Source of the DNA: Galaxea fascicularis
Taxonomy: Eukaryota; Cnidaria; Anthozoa; Scleractinia; Euphylliidae
Assembly (NCBI GenBank): GCA_948470475.1
Contig: OX419336.1
Coordinates: 26,586,505-26,650,504 of the forward strand
DNA: 64,000 nt
Reading direction: 5' to 3'
The notes beneath the pieces were generated by a model. That model was not told where the DNA came from and ran no database searches. It saw nothing but the letters and a program-made list of their open reading frames with translations. The position numbers and the translations under genes are program-made. Numbering within the stretch: the stretch's first letter is position 1; the number at the start of each line of letters is the position of its first letter. Of this stretch, positions 55,101 through 64,000 are shown piece after piece.

Positions 55101-57899
55101 TGAATTGGTCAGGTCCGGACCTTTGTGCAACATGCTGTTGAGTGACAATCCCTTGAACTTTGCTGAACAATCGAAGACTACTCTTATCTTGCCTGGTTTA
55201 TGGGGGTGGTTCACTCCATGGTGGGGTATATACCACACTTTACCCTCAGCGGGACTAGCCTGGTCAGGAGGTACTTTGCGTGCGTAGCCCTTGGCCATCA
55301 GGTCTGACATGAAGGCTCTGTAATCATCACACAACTTGGAATCTTTCTCTAATCTTCTCTTTAACCAACCGACGCGCGTCAAGGCCTGTGACTTGTTGTT
55401 GGGAACTAAGGCTTCTGGACTTTTAAATGGTAAGGGGATTTCATAATGCCCGAACTTTAGTTGTATTTTCTCAGCGTCAACATGGGGTATGAAGACGTCA
55501 TGCAAATAGGGCCAACGATCCACATCTTCTTGAGTCGGAATGTCTTCAACACTGACTGGAATCTCTGGTCTGGTATACAGGGTAGGGAGGTAGACAAAAT
55601 CGTTCTCGTCAAGGTCAGACACAACCAGGTCACGGATCAGGTAACTGTCAACTGGACTGTTCTTCTTCTCCAAAGTGGAAAGAGAAATCTTCACTTTTGC
55701 ACCGTCAACTCCAAGTTGCTTCATTAACGATTCAGTACAGAAGGTGGCACTGCTTCCATTGTCTAAAAATGCGTAAGTGATAACCGACTTGTTGTTATCT
55801 TTCGAACGGACATTGACAGGAATGACAGCCAGAGCTGTCCTACGGCGGGCTTCCTGGTTAGGACCATTTGGACACTTGTCTGTATTTACCATGCCATTCA
55901 GCACAGGGGCTTCAGTGCTGTTCTCGGTACCGACACTAACGTCCACTGCTGAGGACTTCTCTCGATTACTTGACGTGTGAAGGACTGTGGGATGCTTGCG
56001 AGTGCAGTTAGGAATTTTGCAGGCCTTTCTCTCAGGACAAAGTCTTGCCACATGCTTGTCAGACAGGCAGCCAAAGCAAAGCCTCTTAGATGCTAGGAAC
56101 TTGATACGCTCTTGATATGGTCTCCATCTAAGCAAATGGCAGTCTTCTAAGGCGTGGTTCCTTTGGCAGAATAGACACAGGCTGGGCTGGACGTTCGCGG
56201 CAGCGGCATCCACACAAGGATTATGTTCTCCACATACGCGTTGACTGCTCTGCACCTGGGTAACAAAGGTCGATGTCTTTGGCTTGGACGGTTTAAAACC
56301 ATGGGATCCCTGAGGCGCTCTTCGCGATCTGAAATCAGAACTTGACTGACCCTTGTCCAAGATATCCCCGAAGACTGGATTTGTAGCAATCCTTGCCTCT
56401 TGATCAACAAAAGCCACAAGGTCGCTAAATTTCACTGGTCTTAACTGCCACTCCATAATGTCATCGACACAGCGACGCCATCTCTCTCTCATACTAAACG
56501 GCAGCTTGAAAATCAATTTCTGAATATTGCCTGGCTGGTCGAACTTTGATGCGTACTGACTGCTCGCTAAGGCATTTCTACAGCTTGAGAGGAAGATTGC
56601 AAACTTGCTAAGCGCTGGGCCATCCTCCGGCTTTATGGGGGGCCAACCCAAGGCTTTAGATTCATATGCTGAGGCGATCCGATATTCATCTCCAAACTTT
56701 CTTTTAAGAAGTCTGCGGGCCTCTTCGTATCCCTCATCAGGGGGTAAATGGTGGCATGATCGTATCAGTTCCTTAACGTCTCCAGCGGTATACTGCTCAA
56801 GGTAATAAAGTCTTTCCGTACTACTTTGGGTACGAGATTCTATCAGACTCTCAAAATCCCGAACAAAGCTACGATAGTCCACAGGATTCCCATCAAAGAT
56901 GGGCACACGAGGCTGAGGAAGTTTGTTTTTATTCTGATTGACAGCTAGCAATTCAACAATGCGATTCTGTTGAACCTGTAAGACGGTCTGCTGACGCTGT
57001 AAAACCATCGCCTCCCGTTGGAAGTCATCACGAGAATTCGGCTGATCATCTTTGTTATCTGCTTCGTTATCTGCTTCGTTCGCAATATTTCCTGCCACTT
57101 GCGGGGCATTCTCGCAAGAACCTTCGAACTCCAATTTGTAGGGACGCTGAAGAGGTTGAGAAGATGGAGTCACCAATGCTGCTAAAGCTTGACCCTTCTT
57201 TGCACTTTTGACCATTTCAGCTTCTAGGTTGAGGCGCGCCTCTTCTTGGCTCAGACGAAATTTCCTTTCCTCTAAGGCCTGGCGTTTATCAAGCATGACT
57301 TTCTCCGCCTCCAACTCCGCTAACCTCGCCGCTTCTTTCGTCCTCGCGGCCTCGATGGATGCCGCGCGACTGCCACGACAACTCGTGCGACTAGACTGTT
57401 TCGAGTGTTTTGAGGTAGATGAACGTGTTTGTAAATCGACATTGCTAACCGAGTCCTCTGGATTTATGCTCGCAACCACTTGAGGTGCAACAGACAAAAG
57501 ATTATCTTCGGCAACGGCGATCCAATTGCTCACCTGCTGGCGGAAGGCGCTAAAATCATCTATGTGTTTCGACAGATACTCGTGACATTCCGCGGCACCC
57601 TTTTCATCTTTAACTTCGCGCCAATAATCATAATGAGCGTTTTTGAAATTATCGAAAGCCTTAATTGCGTGAACTAGTTTCTCCTTTACAGCCTGAAGAT
57701 TCCGTTCATCGGAGAGCAAATCCGTGATTTCTCTCACTCTAGCGGAGACGTAAGAGGCGAAACCTGACCTTGCGTCCTTCTTGCCACAAAGCCTTTTCAA
57801 ATGAACTCCTTCTAAGTCCAAAGTAACATTAGGCCTTCTCGTCCGAGTAGACTTACGTCGCGGGCCAGGAACTGTGGCATTCAAAAGCGGAGCGTCCAT
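52155..57899 (-). CDS. BEL/Pao gag-pol polyprotein
   Basis: 1914 aa from the ATG at 57899, chosen because the upstream frame runs into the LTR. Order: an N-terminal gag-like region with a charged coiled coil (about 180-240) and a conserved gag domain (about 330-500). CCHC-like zinc knuckles follow at about 575-640, and the aspartic protease with DNGSS near 713. Reverse transcriptase has its first Asp near 951 and YVDD at 1030-1033; RNase H has FSDAS near 1212. Integrase has a zinc HHCC at 1544-1584 and D1617, D1679 and E1729, followed by a C-terminal tail. There are no stops or shifts. The linker between protease and RT seems about 100 residues or more shorter than I expect for the family, which suggests an internal in-frame deletion. 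Confidence 0.95.
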   Translation of the reverse strand: MDAPLLNATVPGPRRKSTRTRRPNVTLDLEGVHLKRLCGKKDARSGFASYVSARVREITDLLSDERNLQAVKEKLVHAIKAFDNFKNAHYDYWREVKDEKGAAECHEYLSKHIDDFSAFRQQVSNWIAVAEDNLLSVAPQVVASINPEDSVSNVDLQTRSSTSKHSKQSSRTSCRGSRAASIEAARTKEAARLAELEAEKVMLDKRQALEERKFRLSQEEARLNLEAEMVKSAKKGQALAALVTPSSQPLQRPYKLEFEGSCENAPQVAGNIANEADNEADNKDDQPNSRDDFQREAMVLQRQQTVLQVQQNRIVELLAVNQNKNKLPQPRVPIFDGNPVDYRSFVRDFESLIESRTQSSTERLYYLEQYTAGDVKELIRSCHHLPPDEGYEEARRLLKRKFGDEYRIASAYESKALGWPPIKPEDGPALSKFAIFLSSCRNALASSQYASKFDQPGNIQKLIFKLPFSMRERWRRCVDDIMEWQLRPVKFSDLVAFVDQEARIATNPVFGDILDKGQSSSDFRSRRAPQGSHGFKPSKPKTSTFVTQVQSSQRVCGEHNPCVDAAAANVQPSLCLFCQRNHALEDCHLLRWRPYQERIKFLASKRLCFGCLSDKHVARLCPERKACKIPNCTRKHPTVLHTSSNREKSSAVDVSVGTENSTEAPVLNGMVNTDKCPNGPNQEARRRTALAVIPVNVRSKDNNKSVITYAFLDNGSSATFCTESLMKQLGVDGAKVKISLSTLEKKNSPVDSYLIRDLVVSDLDENDFVYLPTLYTRPEIPVSVEDIPTQEDVDRWPYLHDVFIPHVDAEKIQLKFGHYEIPLPFKSPEALVPNNKSQALTRVGWLKRRLEKDSKLCDDYRAFMSDLMAKGYARKVPPDQASPAEGKVWYIPHHGVNHPHKPGKIRVVFDCSAKFKGLSLNSMLHKGPDLTNSLVGVLTRFREDRVAVMADIEAMFYQVRVPDHDSSFLRFLWWEDGNLARDAQEYQMLVHLFGAISSPACANFALRRTAEDNRGCFPPEVISTVKRNFYVDDCLKSLPSETAAIAHVTNLQALLLRGGFKLTKWVSNSRKVLQSIPESERSTQFKRLDLHKDELPAQRALGIRWCVESDTFSFDTCIKPRPPTRRGILSVVSSVFDPLGFVSPFVLVAKQVLQDLCRIKLGWDDEVPPEYSTSWEKWLNDLPKLSSFSIDRSVIPEDFGPVVSSQLHHFSDASEVAYGSVSYLRLVNGEGRVHCAFLFAKSRLAPLKSVSIPRLELSAATLPVRQDRMLKREFEMPLSNPSVFWTDSMSVLRYVKNENRRFHTFVANRIAMIRDSSSPDQWYHVEGTLNPGDHTSRGLTAEAFLNCKRWLLGPEFLWVSDRQWGKEFDTPLVIQNDDPEVKPDAVVKSQTTCLAASVVLSSSALTDRFQKFSSWHRLKKSIAWILRYRHNLLVAAKDRKGIVQLTSSGRNPSLITLEEMKNAEKAILKNVQLTAYPVEFSELSNLRSSKGVKRSSPLFRLDPVLKDGLLCVGGRLARACISPEAKHQIILPKSSHISNLIVDHYHKLSGHSGRQHVLSMIRQKYWIIKANSTVRRVLSGCHSCRRREAPFCEQKMADLPEDRLVPDKPAFTAVGVDCFGPFQVRRCRSLVKRYGVIFTCLTVRAVHIEVAHSLDTDSFLLALRRFIARRGQVEEIRSDNGTNFTSGERELRESIQAWNHDKINEAMLQKNIKWSFNPPYGSHHGGVWERCIRSVRRILRALLQEQTTDDEGLSTLMCEVESILNSRPLTVVSDDPRDSQPLTPNHLLLLKSDSLMPPGVFRKDDLFSRRRWRQIQYLADIFWKRWSREYLPLLQSRQKWLHPRRNLAVGDVVLFAAENTNRNYWPLGKVQQVFPDKKGFVRKVRVKVKSTVLERPVDKLVLLVKKEESKCSEP

Positions 57900-57931
57900 G
57901 CCAGAACGGCGACACGTACAATTTTCAACGA

Positions 57932-58410
57932 TATAACTGCCGATAAACCTTCTCAACTCGACGATACTGACAATAAACCGTAGGTTGAAACTAAAAGATA
58001 AACGAACTAAAAGTTACAACATGAATAAAAATAATTACACCGACTGCCAACGAAATACAGCTAACAAGAAACGATGATAAAGACTATACTTACATTGTTA
58101 CGGCTACTAAAAAACAACTGCAGGATAAACTGCGAGAACTTCACTACACGTGCTATGGGAAAAGTAGAAACTCGCGCGTAGCGCGTCCACTGCCAAGGAA
58201 AAACTGCTATCCCAAAAAACAAGAAAACTAAGGCTTATATATGGCAAACGCTGTAATTACATGCACAACACGACGAGACTAAAATAAAGGTGTAAATTGC
58301 GATGAACTGCAAAAACAACTCGGAACGAAGGTGTGACACGCAAACAATAAAACACTAACGAGCAGGCTACAAAAAATAAAACAAACGAACTAGCGCCCAG
58401 GGATCTTACA
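57932..58410 (-). repeat. 5' LTR of the BEL/Pao element
   Basis: Same length and almost the same sequence as 51437-51915. It should hold the promoter for the polyprotein. I could not identify a convincing primer-binding site right after it. Confidence 0.95.
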
Positions 58411-58415
58411 GTTTG

Positions 58416-59480
58416 AGAACACTGACAAATAGTAACAGATTACATGCCTATTGGATCTGTAGGTAAACAGCAATTGGCTCAGTGTTCTGTTGCAAAATGT
58501 CATACAAAGGTTCAACTGTAGTATGGTAGGATTTTCAGGTGTTATTCGCGATGTGAAATATGCCAGCGCTTTCAATTTTTTTCCGCAGTTGTAGTCTGTA
58601 GAGATTTCAGGGTTACTGTAGCTGTAGGAAATATCCTAGTTGTACCTTGGAGAAAATGAAGGCATCATTCTCCAGACGTTGGGAAGAGGAGGTCTGGGTA
58701 GGAGGTACATCGTCTTGTGAGAGATTTTGTGCCTGGTGAACTATACACTGAAGGTCAGCTGACAGGGTTGCCTTTTTTAATCCAGGGAAAGTAACTTCAT
58801 CAAAGCGTTGAATGCTGTAGAGGACCACAAAGATAAAATGAAATGAAAGGGGGGGGGGGGGGGGGTTCAATCCACTATGATGTTAGGATAACAACATATG
58901 ACTACAAAGAAATACCAGGAAGTACTTACAATTTATTTTTCTATTGTACTGGTAAATGGGGGTCAAATATGACTTTGAAGAAGTGAGAACACTTTTTAGA
59001 CGGAGGGAGAGTGGGGAAGGGGGGATTCTTAAATGCTCGACTCGGTTCTCGACTTAGCAGTTTTGTTCTTCATCGTGAATGATTGTGTGCGCGGTCGATC
59101 AAGTTCTCACGAAGAAATCAACATCGTAAGTTTCCTGTTCGCACTGCTTCCTCTTCAAATTATTAGCCATTATATATTTGAGCTTTATAGCAAGTTTCTG
59201 ACTGTAAATCAAATCAGGAGCTTTTTGTTTCCTTTGTGAAAAAGGAGTTCAACAATTCTACCACATCAGCTTAGCTTTCTGATCTTTTTAGGTCGTGGGC
59301 AGCATCTTTTAAGTGTTAGTCTCTTCTCCAAAACTTTGATTTTTCAGAGACGGCAAATCTTTGCGTAAACCTGCCTTCTTCCATCCCCCACCCCTCCCCC
59401 AACTAACCTCGACATGATGGCTAGGTACCAGACCCGTAGCGCCTTTTGATCTGTTGGCACGAGACGTGTGGGGTACATAC
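58416..59480. other. Intergenic, upstream of ALDH16A1
   Basis: Contains a 17-G run (58849-58865) and a purine-rich tract near 59000-59030. No gene recognised. The last few hundred bases are the likely ALDH16A1 promoter. Confidence 0.5.
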
Positions 59481-59487
59481 AGCAAAA

Positions 59488-62400
59488 ATGTCTTCTGCTC
59501 GCACAGAAACTAGAACCTCAACCACAGAAAAAAACAGCGGTCCAGCAAAACTGAATAAGGATCCTACCATAGCGCAGATTTTTGACAGCTTAGAGTACGG
59601 TCCAGCGCCCGAGGCCCCAAGCAGTGTCAACACTTGGCTGGACGAACATGGAAGGGACTTCGGACATTTTGTGAATGGGAAGTGGGTCAAACCCGAGGGC
59701 AGAAAGGTGTATGAAACAAGAAATCCCGCAACAGGTCAGACTTAAAAGCTGCTAGTTTTTATCGCGCCTCGCTATCAGTTTTCCTGAACTAAAATAAAGT
59801 AATAGCTCTTATTAGTGTGCTGCAGAATAAGCTTAATTATTGGGGGGCCCTTTGGTCATTGGCCCACAGGTCCCCTTTTCCAACCCTGATATAGGCAGCA
59901 AGCATAAGTTTAACATTTACAGCTTGTGCTTCCATTTGTTTGTCAGTCTCTGTTTATTTGCACCACAATAACCTGAAGATTATGCAATGTGGACAATAGA
60001 CCTGTAGCCCCCAAGGGCCCTTGAGGCAAAGCCAAATGGGCTATTGACCTGTGGCCCTTGAGGGCGAAGGGTCTAAATGTTTTAGTATCACCCAACTAGT
60101 TGGACAGAAAAGGCAATAATAAGATTAGTAAATGCAAGTTTAAAAAATATTTATTTAGACGAAAGAAAGCATCACACTCGATTGCCACTCAAGGACTGTT
60201 ACTAGTAGTACTCTACTAGCGTAGCCGATCAAAATGCAGGATTTGCATTAGTCAACTAGTCGGGGATGCTAATAATAAATTATTACGTATGCTCCCAGTG
60301 AGGAAAGGGGAGTACCCAGAGGCTGAGTGCCCAAAGGTTTCAAGATTGTGAAAAGCTAGTAAACTTAAGTACCTGTCAAGCACAAACGCAATCCGCCATG
60401 GGCACTAAAATGGCTCTTATAGCTTTTACCAATATTTTCATGGCAAAAACTGAAACAAATACTGAAGAAAAGTGCAAACAAACCACTCTTGGAAATGTTA
60501 TATTGATAATATAATTTCCCTCTGGCACACCAGCTTACTATCAGAAATAATTTAAGGCTGACATACCATCTCCAGAAACAACTTTCTTTGTCGCTTAGAT
60601 TAAAGTGCCCCTAATGAAAATTTTTTTTACATATTTATATGAATCTAGACATCTCCCAATTAACTTCTGCGAAGAAATTTTTCAATTTGAGCAAAACGTG
60701 AATTTTTGATATTTTTTTACAAACTTTCAAATTTGCCACCATTTTGGTCCACCATTTGCCTTAGTCTCCTCTCGGTTCAGCAGGAGTTATGACCTATGTT
60801 CAGGAACACATGGCTTTAGTCTTGCTCTCGTCTCACTAGAAAATAAGTCACGCTCTTCCCACCTGCTCGTTGAAAATGCCGGAAAGATGCCAGAAAGATA
60901 TCATCTCATGATTTTACCCTACTCTTAAATACTTAAGCTTGAGCGAGACGTATTTTCATGGTTCCTGAGGTTCGTCAATCTACATCACAGTCATTGTCAT
61001 TTCAAAATGGGATTTTGAAGATCTTAAAGAATCATGAAAAATTCATGTTTTGTTCAAATCGAAAAAATATTTTCGCAGAAGTTCACTGAGTGATATTTGG
61101 ATTCATATGAGAAAATAAAAAGGTCTACATATCAGGCCCATAGCAAGGCTAACACAACTGTGGGTCATGAGCTCTCTGGGCAGTCATACTCCCCACTGAT
61201 GTAAAGTATTCATTGAATTTGTTCGCCAAAGCAACAGGATTATCAGCTATGATGGTACAATTCCAGCTTGAGTCCCCGCCCCTCCCTCTGCTATGTACCT
61301 GCAAATTAAGGTGAAAGATTAAAAACTGACTTCTTGGTACAAGAACCCATTTCAGGATTCCCGGTACCTTGCAAACATTTTACTCGGAGGGGTGGGAGTG
61401 CCAACCAAACAACCTTCCATGTAGGGGGTATCAATATTTTCTGGATTCACAGAATGTTCATCTCATGAGACACATGACTGAGTATTGACTGATGTTAGTG
61501 ATAGTCACGAGGTTGACCAATAATAGAAATTTATGTCGGCCGGTGGTGATATCTTGGTGTAGTCAAAGTCATAAAAAGGTTTCACTTGTATCAAATTTTT
61601 CTGTGATAGTGGCATTCCTTTTGATCAATACCTCGTTAATTAGTTACAGTAAAATGGGAAAACATACTGGTAATTATTTCATGATTTGGGTTGTACTTGA
61701 TCCGGTGAGTGAAATTTGAAGCAAATTTTTGTGGCTATACCTGTTATAGCCAAATAAAACACTCAAACACTGAAAATAAACAAATAAATAAATACTGTGT
61801 TTATAGTGAAAGTACACTTACAACTGTAGCTATCCAAGCTAGTTTACAGGCACTCCACTCATCCCAGGAGGCAAACCAGTTGGCTATTTACAAGGATGAC
61901 CAAGGAGCTGAACCAACTCAGGATAACTGTAAGACATGAGGAGAGTGGAGGCAAAGAGTGTTTATGAATAGACGTTGTTATTTTTATTAATCCTGCAGCA
62001 TCCTGTTGTGGTCAATATATCATGATGGGTAAAATTTTACATTTTTTTTTTATCAATTCCCAATAATTATTAATTTTGATTCAGGAGAAAAACTGGCTTC
62101 AACAATGCAGGGTGAACCAGAGGATATAGACAGTGCTGTTGCTGCTGCAAGGGAGGCTTTCAAGTCATGGAGTAAACTTCCTGGCCATGTGCGAGCTCGT
62201 TACCTATACAGTATTGCTCGCCATGTTCAAAAACATGCTCGCCTGATTGCTGTGCTTGAAAGTATGGACAATGGCAAGCCAATCAGAGAGACTCGCGATG
62301 CTGACATCCAGATAGTTGTAAGGCATCTGTATCATCATGCCGGATGGGCTCAGCTGATGGACACTGAAATGAGAGGTACAGAGATTTTTATGTGCAGGAA

Positions 62401-63797
62401 TTGTTGGAGTGTAAGGTAGCAACTAGTGAAAGAGACTGTTGACCACTTAATTCTCCTCAACAATTAAAAGTTGTTTTTTAATCCAGGCAGCAAAAAAAAT
62501 TGTTTACAAAATAATGCAAAGCTCAAAGCATCTCAGTATGAGCATCAATAATTTATTATTGTAATAGTCATAATGTAACTTTACAGGTGACAAATCATTA
62601 TTAGTACATGTGTTGAGCTCACTGTTCAGTTTGTAATATTAATTTTATTATCTTAAACCTCAAGAACAGTACATTAATAGATTAGGTAACTACAGTTCAC
62701 AGTGTACTCATTGCCTGACTGCTCTTAAAAAGTTTGCTAACTTATTACTTCAATTTCTTATGTTAGATTGGAAGCCTTTGGGCGTAGTTGGTGCTATTGT
62801 TCCCTGGAACTTTCCCTTGATGTTACTCTGCTGGAAGGTCTGTCCTGCTCTTGCTATGGGCAACACAGTGGTTCTTAAACCAGCCACTTACACTAGGCTG
62901 ACAGCACTTTTGTTTGCTGAGATTTGTGCAGAGGCAGGGCTTCCACCTGGTGTGTTCAATGTTGTCACTGGTAATGGTGCATTTGGTAGTTCTCTTGCCA
63001 GCCATCCTGATGTGGACAAAGTTGCTTTCACAGGCTCAACAGAGGTACTTTGATGTGATATGTTGAATAATACCCTCAAACACTTCGTACTATAATGTAT
63101 CCCATTATATTGAGCCTGTTATGAACTGAAGGTATGCAGATGTTATATGATGCGATAACTTTATTCAAGTATCGCAATCTCAGGATTAAACTTTAATGTT
63201 AAAAAGAGATAGGGGGGTTAATAAATTTCCATGGTTGAAAAGTGACCTTATTAGAGGGGGGAAGGCTTAATAGAGGATTTATGGCAGATGCATATAATTC
63301 TGACGTAAAAATTATTGGTACCAATGTAGACTGTATTCCAGGAGGAGTCATACTGTTTGCACGTTCACATCGGAGGTGGAGACCGTAGTCCTAAACCTTG
63401 CCCTTAGGCTTTTTCAAACAAATTTAAACAAAATTCATAACTTAAAAACAAGCCAAAAATCACCATACATTGGTTATGCACTGGGCCCTTCAGTTAGAAT
63501 AAGTTACGCTGATACTCTTGTTACACAATGAACTCTTCCTCTCCTTTCAGTTTGTTGTGAAACTTTTTCTAGCTGTGACATACAGTAGTTGTATTCAATC
63601 ATGCTTCATTAATAATCTGTTGTATTTTGTTTTTTCTTCATCAGGTAGGAAAAGTGTTGCGTAGGTTGACAGCCGGAAGTGGCAAGAAGCTTTCTTTAGA
63701 GCTTGGCGGCAAATCTCCTGTAGTTGTATTTGACTCTGCTGATCTGGACAGTGCTGTTGAAGGTGTTGTGGATGCTATCTGGTTCAACCAAGGACAG
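59488..63797 (+). CDS. ALDH16A1: Aldehyde dehydrogenase 16 family member A1, N-terminal four exons (runs off window)
   Basis: Exons 59488-59734, 62085-62375, 62767-63044 and 63645-63797, all with GT-AG borders and matching phases. Exon 1 carries the ALDH16-specific start ([31 protein letters not shown]). Exon 2 has the NAD-fold helices, and exon 3 [20 protein letters not shown] and the conserved [12 protein letters not shown]. Exon 4 carries LELGGKSP with the general-base Glu, and [10 protein letters not shown]. The catalytic cysteine would lie in the next exon, outside the window, so activity cannot be judged. Vertebrate ALDH16A1 has a second, degenerate ALDH domain and binds maspardin. Confidence 0.93.
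60000..60075. repeat. GGCCCTTGAGG inverted repeat
   Basis: CCCCCAAGGGCCCTTGAGGC and TGTGGCCCTTGAGGGCGAAG are repeated around AATGGGCTATTGACC. Lies in ALDH16A1 intron 1. Confidence 0.45.
60620..61115. mobile_element. ~490-bp element with long diverged inverted ends
   Basis: The left 80 bp (TATATGAATCTAGACATC, ACTTCTGCGAAGAAATTTTT, GAGCAAAACGTGAATTTTT) are repeated in reverse at 61030-61115 with about 80% identity. It is non-coding. In ALDH16A1 intron 1. Confidence 0.6.
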
Positions 63798-64000
63798 GTG
63801 AACCATTTCAGATGTCTCTGGTGTAGGTTAAAATGATTTCAGCATAGTCTGAAATCAATTTCCTATGTCTCTTAACCCTACATATTCATGGGTCATTTCA
63901 TAGATAATGAATAATTAGGATTAGGAGTCAAAGGAAATTGAAAATCAAACTAGGTTGAAATCAGCTTAACCTGAATTTCATCTTGACCTGCATCATCCCT

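Larger units (their letters stand above)
51437..58410 (-). mobile_element. BEL/Pao LTR retrotransposon, complete, recent insertion
   Basis: Two 479-bp LTRs flank one large gag-pol frame. GTTTG occurs at 51432-51436 and 58411-58415, a 5-bp target duplication. I saw only one LTR difference (51585 region, GATGATGAAG versus GATGATAAAG). The order protease, RT, RNase H, integrase and the YVDD motif are those of BEL/Pao. It lies between TTLL12 and ALDH16A1. Confidence 0.95.

Overview
This is eukaryotic, animal DNA. It has AT-rich spacers, phase-consistent GT-AG introns, and very dense, nested transposons. The gene set (TTLL12, ALDH16A1, paired single-exon TRIM-NHL genes) and the repeats (Penelope-like, CR1/L2-like and RTE LINEs, BEL/Pao, many foldback MITEs, a tRNA-like SINE) best fit an anthozoan cnidarian, probably a stony coral. 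The organism call is inference from family knowledge; no search was run.

Layout. 1-24 kb is a repeat-rich region with two paralogous RING/B-box/filamin/NHL (TRIM2/3/71-type) genes on the minus strand, about 13.5 kb apart. Copy 1 (4646-7097) is split by a 266-bp TA-flanked MITE whose removal restores one reading frame. Copy 2 (18685-20867) has a one-base frameshift before its NHL repeats. Between them lie LINE remnants, a 1.5-kb terminal-inverted-repeat element, a Harbinger-like remnant with a MADF-type ORF, and a 158-bp near-perfect palindrome that encodes a complete hammerhead ribozyme fold on each strand (15066-15223).

24.5-49.9 kb is a complete plus-strand TTLL12 gene that I could join into 16 exons, 637 aa. 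Its 9.4-kb first intron holds a LINE ORF1 invaded by a 5'-truncated Penelope-like element (9-bp target duplication), an RTE LINE interrupted by tRNA-like repeats, and a possible solo LTR. Later introns carry four TTAA-flanked MITEs, a PIF/Harbinger element with a TAA duplication, and an A-B-A intronic duplication.

50.6-51.1 kb is a MITE inside a MITE. 51.4-58.4 kb is a BEL/Pao LTR retrotransposon on the minus strand with nearly identical 479-bp LTRs, a 5-bp target duplication and one uninterrupted gag-pol frame, which points to a recent insertion. From 59.5 kb to the window end are the first four exons of ALDH16A1, which runs off the right edge.

The host genes shown (microtubule/innate-immune TTLL12, TRIM-NHL proteins, ALDH16A1) do not form an obvious pathway. 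The main story is layered mobile-element activity, with several insertions dated relative to each other by precise target duplications.
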